This document shows positions 17,486 to 25,027 of a stretch of DNA of 64,000 nucleotides, piece after piece. The position numbers were made by a program, and so were the translations under genes. Below the pieces are notes generated by a model. That model made no database searches and was not told the DNA's origin. It saw nothing but the letters and a program-made list of their open reading frames with translations. This stretch comes from Micromonospora thermarum (GTDB taxonomy: Bacteria > Actinomycetota > Actinomycetes > Mycobacteriales > Micromonosporaceae): assembly GCF_012034245.1 (NCBI RefSeq), contig NZ_JAATEO010000013.1:1-64000 (forward strand), in the 5' to 3' direction. Each line of letters starts with the position of its first letter. Position 1 is the first letter of the stretch.

Positions 17486-18487
17486 GTGACTGACGCCGTC
17501 GACCACGTTCCGGCCGCGGCGACGCCCGTGCGCCGCAGCCGGGACGTACCCATGCTCGTCGAGCGGGCCCGCGCGGGTGACCCCCGCGCGGTGGCCCGGC
17601 TCATCACGCTGGTCGAGTCCGGCGACGAGACGCTGCCGCGCATCGCGGCGGCGCTCGCGCCGTACGCCGGTCAGGCCCAGGTGGTCGGCCTGACCGGCTC
17701 GCCCGGCGTGGGCAAGTCCACCACCACGAACGAGCTGGTCCGGGCGCTGCGGGCGCGGGGCCACCGGGTCGGGGTGCTGGCCATCGACCCGTCCAGCCCG
17801 TTCACCGGCGGGGCGATCCTCGGCGACCGGGTCCGCATGCAGGACCACGCCACCGACCCCGGCGTCTACATCCGCTCGATGTCCAGCCGGGGTCACCTCG
17901 GCGGGCTCTCGGCGGCCACACCGCAGGCGGTACGGGTGCTGGAGGGCGCCGGCTGCGACGTGGTGCTGGTGGAGACGGTCGGCGTCGGCCAGGCCGAGGT
18001 GGAGGTCGCCTCGCTCGCGGACACCACGCTGGTGCTGCTCGCGCCCGGCATGGGCGACGCCATCCAGGCGGTGAAGGCCGGCATCCTGGAGATCGCCGAC
18101 GTCTTCGTGGTCAACAAGGCCGACCGGGACGGCGCCGACGCCACGGTCCGCGACATCCAGGGCATGATCGCCCTGGGCGAGCGGGGGCCGGGGCAGTGGC
18201 GGCCGCAGGTGGTGCGGGCGGTCGCCGCGCGCGGCGAGGGGATCGACGACATCGCCGCCGCGATCGACAAGCACCGCGGCTGGCTGGTCGAGCACGGCGA
18301 GCTGCGCCGCCGGCAGGAGGCGCGGGCCGCCGCCGAGATCGAGGCGATCGCGCTCGGCGCGCTGCGCGACCGCATCGGCTCACTCCGCGACGGTACGGAG
18401 CTGCCGGCGCTCGCCGCCAAGGTGGCGGAGGGCTCCCTGGATCCGTACGCGGCGGCCGACCAGTTGCTGACCCAGATCGCCTCCTGA
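17486..18487 (+). CDS. meaB: MeaB/ArgK-type G-protein chaperone of a B12-dependent mutase
   Basis: A 333-residue SIMIBI GTPase. It shows the P-loop GSPGVGKST at residues 71-79, IDPSSPFTGGAILGDRVRM (switch region), VETVGVGQAEVEV and the base-specificity motif N210-K-A-D213. Members load adenosylcobalamin into and protect acyl-CoA mutases; older annotation as ArgK kinase is not supported. Its direct position ahead of icmA suggests that isobutyryl-CoA mutase is its client (the role named MeaI in the literature), although methylmalonyl-CoA mutase cannot be excluded because no methylmalonyl-CoA mutase gene is in view. GTG 17486 has GGAAGAGG upstream. Confidence 0.88.
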   Translation: MTDAVDHVPAAATPVRRSRDVPMLVERARAGDPRAVARLITLVESGDETLPRIAAALAPYAGQAQVVGLTGSPGVGKSTTTNELVRALRARGHRVGVLAIDPSSPFTGGAILGDRVRMQDHATDPGVYIRSMSSRGHLGGLSAATPQAVRVLEGAGCDVVLVETVGVGQAEVEVASLADTTLVLLAPGMGDAIQAVKAGILEIADVFVVNKADRDGADATVRDIQGMIALGERGPGQWRPQVVRAVAARGEGIDDIAAAIDKHRGWLVEHGELRRRQEARAAAEIEAIALGALRDRIGSLRDGTELPALAAKVAEGSLDPYAAADQLLTQIAS

Positions 18488-18521
18488 CGGCGGGTCACGT
18501 TACCCACCGGTACGAACTTCC

Positions 18522-18535
18522 TTAGCGATCGTTCA
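18522..18535 (+). promoter_or_regulatory. Putative operator, TTAGCGATCGTTCA (site 4 of 4)
   Basis: This site lies 55 bp upstream of the icmA start in the 103-bp gap after meaB. TACACT at 18546-18551 could be a -10 element, which would put the operator over the -35 region. The flanks of this site and site 1 also agree downstream (TTCAGGTCGG and TTCATGTCGG). Confidence 0.5.
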
Positions 18536-18590
18536 GGTCGGCGCTCTACACTCGGGGTGCAGTTCGAGGACTCGAGGAGGAGCCCCGCGG

Positions 18591-20279
18591 ATGAACGCCG
18601 ACGAGATCGCCGCCGGACGGGCACGCTGGCAGGCCCGCTACGACGCCGCGCGCAAGCGGGACGCCGACTTCACCACCCTCTCCGGGATGACCGTCGACCC
18701 GGTCTACGGGCCGCCGGAGGGGATGGCCTGGCCGGGCTTCGAGCGGATCGGCTGGCCGGGCGAATTCCCGTACACCCGGGGGTTGCACCCGACCGGCTAC
18801 CGCGGGCGGACCTGGACGATCCGGCAGTTCGCCGGCTTCGGGAACGCGCGGCAGACCAACGAGCGCTACAAGATGATCCTGGGCGCGGGCGGTGGCGGGC
18901 TGTCCGTCGCGTTCGACATGCCCACCCTGATGGGCCGCGACTCCGACGACCCGCAGTCACTCGGCGAGGTCGGGCACTGCGGCGTCGCCGTCGACAGCGC
19001 CGCCGACATGGAGGTGCTCTTCGACGGCATCGACCTGGCCGGCGTCACCACGAGCATGACCATCTCCGGGCCGGCCGTGCCGGTGTTCTGCATGTACCTG
19101 GTCGCCGCCGAGCGGCAGGGCGCCGACCTGTCGAAGCTGGACGGCACGCTCCAGACGGACATCTTCAAGGAGTACATCGCGCAGAAGGAGTGGCTCTTCG
19201 ACCCCGAGCCGCACCTGCGCCTCATCGGCGACCTGATGGAGTACTGCGCCCGGGAGATCCCGCGCTACAAGCCGCTCTCGGTCTCCGGCTACCACATCCG
19301 CGAGGCCGGCTCGACCGCCGCGCAGGAACTCGCGTACACCCTCGCCGACGGGTTCGGTTACGTCGAGCTGGGGCTCTCGCGAGGGCTGGACGTCAACGTC
19401 TTCGCGCCCGGCCTGAGCTTCTTCTTCGACTCCCACGTGGACTTCTTCGAGGAGATCGCCAAGTTCCGGGCAGCCCGCCGGATCTGGGCCCGCTGGCTGC
19501 GTGACGTCTACGGCGCCACCAGCGAGAAGGCCCAGTGGCTGCGGTTCCACACGCAGACCGCCGGGGTTTCGCTGACCGCGCAGCAGCCGGTCAACAACGT
19601 CGTCCGTACGGCCGTGGAGGCCCTGGCGGCGGTGCTCGGCGGCACCAACTCGCTGCACACCAACGCCCTCGATGAGACGCTCGCGCTGCCCACCGACGAG
19701 TCGGCCGAGATCGCCCTGCGGACCCAGCAGGTGCTGATGGAGGAGACCGGGGTGACCAATGTGGCCGACCCGCTCGGCGGGTCCTGGTACGTCGAGGCGC
19801 TCACCGACCGGATCGAGGCCGAGGCGGAGGAGATCTTCGCCCGGATCAAGCAGCTCGGCGGCGACGGGCCGCACCAGATCGGCCCGATGACGTCCGGCAT
19901 CCTGCGCGGCATCGAGGACGGCTGGTTCACCGGGCACATCGCCGAGTCGGCCTTCGCGTACCAGCAGGCGCTGGAGAAGGGCGAGAAGAAGATCGTCGGT
20001 GTCAACTGCCACACCAACACGGTCGCCAAGGACCTGGAGATCCTGCGCATCTCGCACGAGGTGGAGCTGGAGCAGCGTCGGGTCCTCGCCGAGCGGAAGG
20101 CCACCCGGGACGAGGCGGCCGTCAAGACGGCGCTCGACCGGATGGTGGCGGCCAGCCGTACCGACGAGAACATGATCCCGGCGATGCTCGACGCCGTCCG
20201 CGCCGAGGCCACGTTGGGCGAGATCTGCGACGCCCTCCGCGCCGAATGGGGCGTCTACCGCGAACCCGCCCGCTTCTGA
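18591..20279 (+). CDS. icmA: Isobutyryl-CoA mutase large subunit
   Basis: A 562-residue acyl-CoA mutase substrate-binding chain without the C-terminal cobalamin domain, so it must pair with a separate B12-binding subunit that is not in the window. Substrate-determining residues are F80 (in [10 protein letters not shown]) and Q198 (in KEYIAQKEW); methylmalonyl-CoA mutases have Tyr and Arg there. This is the isobutyryl-CoA mutase signature, and the length matches Streptomyces IcmA (566). The enzyme interconverts isobutyryl-CoA and n-butyryl-CoA, tying valine breakdown to butyryl/crotonyl-CoA and ccr. ATG 18591 follows GAGGAGGAG. It follows meaB with an operator-like site in the gap. Confidence 0.93.
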   Translation: MNADEIAAGRARWQARYDAARKRDADFTTLSGMTVDPVYGPPEGMAWPGFERIGWPGEFPYTRGLHPTGYRGRTWTIRQFAGFGNARQTNERYKMILGAGGGGLSVAFDMPTLMGRDSDDPQSLGEVGHCGVAVDSAADMEVLFDGIDLAGVTTSMTISGPAVPVFCMYLVAAERQGADLSKLDGTLQTDIFKEYIAQKEWLFDPEPHLRLIGDLMEYCAREIPRYKPLSVSGYHIREAGSTAAQELAYTLADGFGYVELGLSRGLDVNVFAPGLSFFFDSHVDFFEEIAKFRAARRIWARWLRDVYGATSEKAQWLRFHTQTAGVSLTAQQPVNNVVRTAVEALAAVLGGTNSLHTNALDETLALPTDESAEIALRTQQVLMEETGVTNVADPLGGSWYVEALTDRIEAEAEEIFARIKQLGGDGPHQIGPMTSGILRGIEDGWFTGHIAESAFAYQQALEKGEKKIVGVNCHTNTVAKDLEILRISHEVELEQRRVLAERKATRDEAAVKTALDRMVAASRTDENMIPAMLDAVRAEATLGEICDALRAEWGVYREPARF

Positions 20280-20295
20280 CCCCCGCCCCCGCTCA

Positions 20296-20370
20296 CCGCG
20301 ATCTTGCACTTCCTGCCCCGGCAAAAGCCGCGTACGCCGCGAACCAGGGGCCGAATGTGCAAGATCGCGG
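20296..20370. repeat. GATCTTGCAC dispersed-type palindrome
   Basis: CCGCGATCTTGCAC (20296-20309) and GTGCAAGATCGCGG (20357-20370) form a perfect 14-bp inverted repeat around a 47-nt loop, 16 bp past the icmA stop. The GCGATCTTGCAC core is, as far as I know, a common dispersed palindrome in Micromonospora genomes. Here it probably serves as the icmA terminator. Confidence 0.65.
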
Positions 20371-20467
20371 GGGTGGGGCGGCAGTGCCCTGAGCTGGGGT
20401 GAGAACTGTGACCTTCGGCGTCGCCGATGAAGGGCGATCGGCGTAGCGCGTGCGAGACTAGATAACC

Positions 20468-21388
20468 ATGAGCGACCCACGGATCACCTCGTCGATCTTC
20501 ACCCGCGGCGCGGTCGACCTCAGCGCGCTGCGCACCCCCGCCCCCGCCCCCGCCCCGGCGTCCGCACCCGTCCAGTCCGGCCCGCCGGCCGGCGCGCCCG
20601 GCGGCGCCCCCGCCAGCGCCGTCACCGTCGTGGACGTGACCGAGGCGACCTTCCAGGCCGAGGTCCTCGAACGGTCGCTCAGCACACCCGTCGTGGTCGA
20701 CTTCTGGGCCGAGTGGTGCGAGCCCTGCAAGCAGCTCTCCCCGGTGCTGGAGCGGCTGGCCGTCGAGGGCGGCGGCGCCTGGGTGCTCGCCAAGGTCGAC
20801 GTGGACGCCAACCCCCGGCTCGCGCAGATGTTCCGCGTGCAGGGCATCCCGATGGTGTACGCGGTCGTCGGCGGCCAGCCGGTCGACGCGTTCTCCGGGG
20901 TGGTGCCGGAGGCGCAGCTGCGGCAGTGGATCCAGGCGATCCTCAAGGCCGGCGGCGTGACCATGGCCGAGCCGACCGACCCCCGGCTGGACGAGGCCGA
21001 CGACGCGCTGATGAGCGGCGACCTGGACGCCGCCGAGCGCGCGTACCGGAAGATCCTCGCCGAGACCCCGTCGGACGTCGCGGCGGAGGCCGGGCTGGCC
21101 CAGGTCGGGTTGGCCCGCCGGGTCGCCGGCGCCGACCCGCAGGCGGCGCTCGCCGCCGCGGCCGCGGCCCCCGACGACGTCGACGCGCAGCTGCTGGCCG
21201 CGGACATCGAGGTGCTCAGCGGCATGGCGGAGCAGGCCTACCAGCGCCTGGTCGGCCTGGTCCGCCGCACCGCCGCCGACGAGCGGGAGAAGGTACGCCA
21301 GCACCTGGTGGGCCTCTTCACGATCGCCGGCCCCGACGACCCCGCCGTGGCCTCGGCCCGCCGGGCACTGGCCAGCGCCCTGTTCTGA
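20468..21388 (+). CDS. YbbN/CnoX-like thioredoxin-fold co-chaperone
   Basis: 306 residues in three parts: a Pro/Ala-rich leader (1-55), a thioredoxin domain (about 55-165) with [15 protein letters not shown], giving a CxxC active site (C-E-P-C), and a C-terminal tetratricopeptide-like region with [20 protein letters not shown] and repeated helices. This is the layout of YbbN (CnoX) proteins, which protect folding intermediates and interact with GroEL. The redox pair suggests it could also act as a disulfide reductase. ATG 20468 has no clear Shine-Dalgarno; TAGATA just upstream may be a -10 element, so a very short leader is possible. It is followed by the arginase gene 69 bp on. Confidence 0.85.
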   Translation: MSDPRITSSIFTRGAVDLSALRTPAPAPAPASAPVQSGPPAGAPGGAPASAVTVVDVTEATFQAEVLERSLSTPVVVDFWAEWCEPCKQLSPVLERLAVEGGGAWVLAKVDVDANPRLAQMFRVQGIPMVYAVVGGQPVDAFSGVVPEAQLRQWIQAILKAGGVTMAEPTDPRLDEADDALMSGDLDAAERAYRKILAETPSDVAAEAGLAQVGLARRVAGADPQAALAAAAAAPDDVDAQLLAADIEVLSGMAEQAYQRLVGLVRRTAADEREKVRQHLVGLFTIAGPDDPAVASARRALASALF

Positions 21389-21457
21389 CCCTGACCACGC
21401 CAGCGCGGGCCGGTGCACCCCGGCCGGCCCGCCTCGACACCTCGAGGACGGGAGCCC

Positions 21458-22768
21458 ATGATGCGCCGGATCGCCGTCCTCGACGCGCCCAGCAACCTGG
21501 GCCTGCGCCCGCCCACGCCCACCTCGGTGCCGGGTTGCGCCAAGGCCCCCGGCGCCCTGCGCGACCACGGGCTGCTCGCCCGGCTCCGCGCGCGTGACGC
21601 CGGCTGCCTGACCCCACCCCGCTACGACCCCGGCGACTGGCGGCCCGGCGACGGCGTCTGCCACGCCCGGGAGATCGCCGACTACTCGGTGGCGTTGGCC
21701 GAGCGCATCGGGGCGATCATCGACCGGGGGGAGTTCCCGCTGGTGCTCGGCGGTGACTGCTCGGTGCTGCTCGGCTCGGCGCTGGCGATGCACCGGCTCG
21801 GCGAGGCGGTCGGCGGCCGGATCGGGCTGGTCTTCGTCGACGGCCACTCCGACTTCCGGCACCCGGGTAACGCCTCGTACGTCGGCGCGGCGGCCGGCGA
21901 GGACCTGGCCCTGGTCACCGGCCGGGGCCAGGCCGACCTGGCGGCCGTCGAGGGGCGGCGCCCGTACTTCCGGGACATCGACGTCGTGGTGCTGGGCATC
22001 CGCGCCCAGGACGAGTACCGGCTGGACCTCCAGGCCGCCGGGATCACCACCCGGCCGGTGCCGGCGCTGCGCGCCGAGGGCGCGGCCCGTACGGCCCAGT
22101 GGGCGCACGAGCAGCTCGCCGACTGCGCCGGCTACTGGGTGCACGTCGACGTGGACGTGCTCGACCCGGCGGTGATGCCGGCGGTCGACGCCCCCGACCC
22201 GGGCGGCATCGCCTTCGCCGAGCTGGAGATCCTGCTCGCCGGCCTGGTCGACACCCCGCACTGCCTCGGTGTCGAGCTGACCGTCTTCGACCCCGACTAC
22301 GACCCGGACGGGTCGTACGCCGCCGAGATCGTCAACACCCTGGTGGCCGGCCTGCGTCCGGTCTCCGCCCCGGAATCGGTGCCGCCCCGGCTGCTGGCCG
22401 AGGCGCCCGCCGCGCCCGCTCCACGGCGAGGTACGGCACGTCCCGTGGCCGTCGCCGGCCCGGATCCGGTGCCACCGCTGGGGCCCGCGGTCCTGGGAGC
22501 CCGGGACGGTGCCCGGCGGGAGTCGCCGGCCGTTCCGGAGCCGGGCGTCGACCGGCAGCAGCCGGCCGCCGTCCCGGACGGTGAGCGGCGGGAGTTGCCC
22601 GGCGTCCCGGAGATCCCGCACGCCGACCGGTTGGAGCCGGTCGGGCCGCCCGCCTCGGCCGGGCCCGGCCTGCTGCGCCGCACGCTGCCGCCGGGCCTCG
22701 GCCCGGACGGTGACGGCCGGCCGGCGACGGACGACGACCCGCCGCAGGCGGCGGCCGGCACCGCCTGA
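21458..22768 (+). CDS. Arginase/agmatinase family enzyme with disordered C-terminal extension
   Basis: 436 residues. The ureohydrolase fold fills about residues 1-300 and shows the metal-binding motifs GGDCS, DGHSDF and DVDVLDP, plus a late TVFDPDYDPDG. GGDCS replaces the common GGDHS, so one metal-ligand His is replaced by Cys; this is seen in some actinobacterial members. Substrate (arginine, agmatine, formiminoglutamate or another guanidino compound) is not determined. The last about 130 residues are Pro/Ala/Gly/Arg-rich and look disordered. ATG 21458 is chosen after GGACGGGAG; it is followed directly by a second ATG. It is convergent with the PBP gene 12 bp away. Confidence 0.8.
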   Translation: MMRRIAVLDAPSNLGLRPPTPTSVPGCAKAPGALRDHGLLARLRARDAGCLTPPRYDPGDWRPGDGVCHAREIADYSVALAERIGAIIDRGEFPLVLGGDCSVLLGSALAMHRLGEAVGGRIGLVFVDGHSDFRHPGNASYVGAAAGEDLALVTGRGQADLAAVEGRRPYFRDIDVVVLGIRAQDEYRLDLQAAGITTRPVPALRAEGAARTAQWAHEQLADCAGYWVHVDVDVLDPAVMPAVDAPDPGGIAFAELEILLAGLVDTPHCLGVELTVFDPDYDPDGSYAAEIVNTLVAGLRPVSAPESVPPRLLAEAPAAPAPRRGTARPVAVAGPDPVPPLGPAVLGARDGARRESPAVPEPGVDRQQPAAVPDGERRELPGVPEIPHADRLEPVGPPASAGPGLLRRTLPPGLGPDGDGRPATDDDPPQAAAGTA

Positions 22769-22779
22769 CCGCTCCCCGG

Positions 22780-24738
22780 TCAGCGGGGGAGGGCGCGCAG
22801 GAAGCGTTCGGCGATCGGTACCGCCGTGCCGCTGCCGGAGCCGCCCCGCTCGACGAAGACCGCGAAGGCGATGTCGCCCTGCCAACCCACGAACCAGGCG
22901 TGCGTGTTCTTCGGGTTGTCGTCGTACTCGGCGGTGCCCGTCTTGCCGTGGACCGGGCCGCCCGGCACGTCGGCCAGGGCGCTGCCGCTGCCGGCCGTGA
23001 CCACCTCGCGCATCATCGCCCGCACCGCGGTCAGCGACTCGGCCTTCAGCTCCGGCCCGTCGGCGGCCGGCTTCGCCGGGGCCGGGTCGAGCACGAGCTT
23101 CGGCTGGACGAACCGCCCCCGGGCGACCGCCGCGGTGGCGGAGGCCATGGCCAGCGGACTCACCACCGTGGTGCCCTGACCGATCGCCGCGGCGGCCTGC
23201 TCGGTCGGGCCGCCGTTCGTCGAGACCTTGCCCGGGAACGCGTCCAGGCCGACGTCCCAGGTGCCCTCCAGGCCCAGCGCACGGCCGGTGACGGCGAGCC
23301 CGTCCGCGCCGAGCTGCGGCGCCAGCGCCACGAAGGCCGTGTTGCAGGACTTCGCGAAGTCGGTGCGGAACGGGACCGATCCGAGCGCGAAGTCGTCCGC
23401 GTTCTTGAAGGACCGGCCGTCGACCTCGCGGGTCTTCGGGCACTCCACCGGTTGGTCCGGCGTGACCGCGCCCCGGTCGAGCAGGGCCAGCGCGCTGACC
23501 ATCTTGAAGGTGGAGCCGGGCGGGACCTGGGCGGTGAAGGCGAGGTTCTCACCGGCCGGGCCGGGGCCGTTGGCCGCGGCGAGCACGGCGCCGTCGCTGA
23601 CGCGGACGGCCACCAGGGCCGCGCGGCGCTTCTCGGTGCCCAGCGCGGTGTCGGCGGCCTTCTGGGTCGCGACGTCGAGCGTGGTCTTCAGCGGCTCGCC
23701 CGGGCGGAACTCCCGGCGGAACAGCTCGGTGCCGGTGGGGGCCAGCGTGCCCTCCGGGCCGGGGCGGTTGACGACGACGGTGAGGCCGGGCGTGCCGCGC
23801 AGCCGCTCGTCGTACCGGCCCTGGAGGCCGCCGTGGCCCACCAGGTCGCCGCGCACGTACCGGTCAGGGTGCTTGGCCAGGTCGTCGGCCTGCGCCGGGT
23901 CCACCGTGCCGAGCGCCGCGCGGGCGAACTCGCGGGTCGGCGCGAGGTCCAGCTTGTCGGTCGGGAAGCGGGTGCCGGGCAGCTCGTAGATGCGGGGCTT
24001 GATCTGCCGGTACGCCTCGTCGCGCAGCGTCACGACCTCGACCAGCGCGTCGGGCTCGGCCTCGGCCAGGCGCTTCGGGAGGTCGGCGAGGTCCACCGGC
24101 GGGACGAGAGCGGGCCGGATCGCCTTGAACGCCGCGTCGAGCTTCCGCGCGACCCCGGGTACGTCTTTCACCTCCTGCGGCACGAGGGAGACCCGGACCA
24201 CCGGCCGGGGAGCCACCAGCGGCTGGCCGGCCCCGTCCAGCACCGCCGCCCGGGGACCGGACTCCCGGCGCAGGCCCAGCCGGTCGCCCCGGGTGAGCTG
24301 CTCGTGCACGACCTGCGGCTCCCAGATCACCTGCCACTCGTCGCCGCCGCCCCGGGTGAGCCGCACCGGGCGGTCGTACGCCCAGCGGGTGTCGCCGGGC
24401 AGCGTCCACTCGACGCGCACGGTGACCGTCGCGGTGCCCGACGTGACCGTCGGCTCGCCGGTGCGGCGCAGCTCCGGCGGGGTGGCCGCCAGCTCACCGG
24501 ACAGCTCCTTGATCTCCCGCGCGACGTCGGCCGCCGGCACCCGCGCGCCGGTCGCGTCGACGAAGCCGACGGCCTGCAGGTCCCCGGTACGCCAGCCCTT
24601 CAGGAAGGCGTCGACACTGCGCGCCGGCCCGTCCTCGCCGGAGCAGGCGGTGAGCCCGCCGGCGAGCAGCAGGGCGGCGGCGAGGAGCGCGAACGGGGAG
24701 TGTGACGGACGGTGACGGCGGCGGTACGACAGGCGCAT
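22780..24738 (-). CDS. Class B penicillin-binding protein (transpeptidase) lipoprotein
   Basis: 652 residues. A lipoprotein signal ends LLAGGLTAC. Residues about 35-140 form an NTF2-like MecA_N domain (SVDAFLKGW, RVEWTLPGDTRW), next a PBP dimerisation domain, then the transpeptidase domain with S409-T-F-K412, S464-C-N466 and K599-T-G-T. All three penicillin-binding motifs are intact, so it should cross-link peptidoglycan on the outer side of the membrane. The MecA_N domain is shared with low-affinity PBPs and with mycobacterial PbpA/PbpB relatives. ATG 24738 follows GGGGG by about 9 nt. A longer upstream reading frame has no signal peptide at its start and was discarded. Confidence 0.9.
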   Translation of the reverse strand: MRLSYRRRHRPSHSPFALLAAALLLAGGLTACSGEDGPARSVDAFLKGWRTGDLQAVGFVDATGARVPAADVAREIKELSGELAATPPELRRTGEPTVTSGTATVTVRVEWTLPGDTRWAYDRPVRLTRGGGDEWQVIWEPQVVHEQLTRGDRLGLRRESGPRAAVLDGAGQPLVAPRPVVRVSLVPQEVKDVPGVARKLDAAFKAIRPALVPPVDLADLPKRLAEAEPDALVEVVTLRDEAYRQIKPRIYELPGTRFPTDKLDLAPTREFARAALGTVDPAQADDLAKHPDRYVRGDLVGHGGLQGRYDERLRGTPGLTVVVNRPGPEGTLAPTGTELFRREFRPGEPLKTTLDVATQKAADTALGTEKRRAALVAVRVSDGAVLAAANGPGPAGENLAFTAQVPPGSTFKMVSALALLDRGAVTPDQPVECPKTREVDGRSFKNADDFALGSVPFRTDFAKSCNTAFVALAPQLGADGLAVTGRALGLEGTWDVGLDAFPGKVSTNGGPTEQAAAAIGQGTTVVSPLAMASATAAVARGRFVQPKLVLDPAPAKPAADGPELKAESLTAVRAMMREVVTAGSGSALADVPGGPVHGKTGTAEYDDNPKNTHAWFVGWQGDIAFAVFVERGGSGSGTAVPIAERFLRALPR

Positions 24739-25027
24739 GGAATGATCCCCCGAAGTATGGACTGCCTGCACCGTAGTATGGCCCCGCCGTCCGCATCGTC
24801 CCCGGACAGGGTGCCTGGGCGGAAAGACGGACCCGTGACGGTGTGATGAACATCCCGCGGCGGGGTATCCCCGGGACGGGCCAACCGCGTACCCGCAACC
24901 AGGTGAAAGGACGACAGTCCCGATCCGGACGTCTGCACCATGGTCCGCCGACCAAGGCGCGTATCGGCAGGGCCTAGGCTGGCGGCAGAGTGACCCACAA
25001 CGCGGTGGGTCGAGGGGAGTGGCACCG

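Noticed and set aside
18488..18590. Cobalamin riboswitch ahead of the B12-dependent mutase
   Set aside because: The gap is only 103 bp and has no B12-box or the needed set of stems; only the operator-like site and a possible -10 were seen.
20255..23443. A 1062-codon minus-strand frame over the thioredoxin and arginase genes
   Set aside because: Antisense shadow with no domain; the plus-strand genes have clear catalytic motifs.
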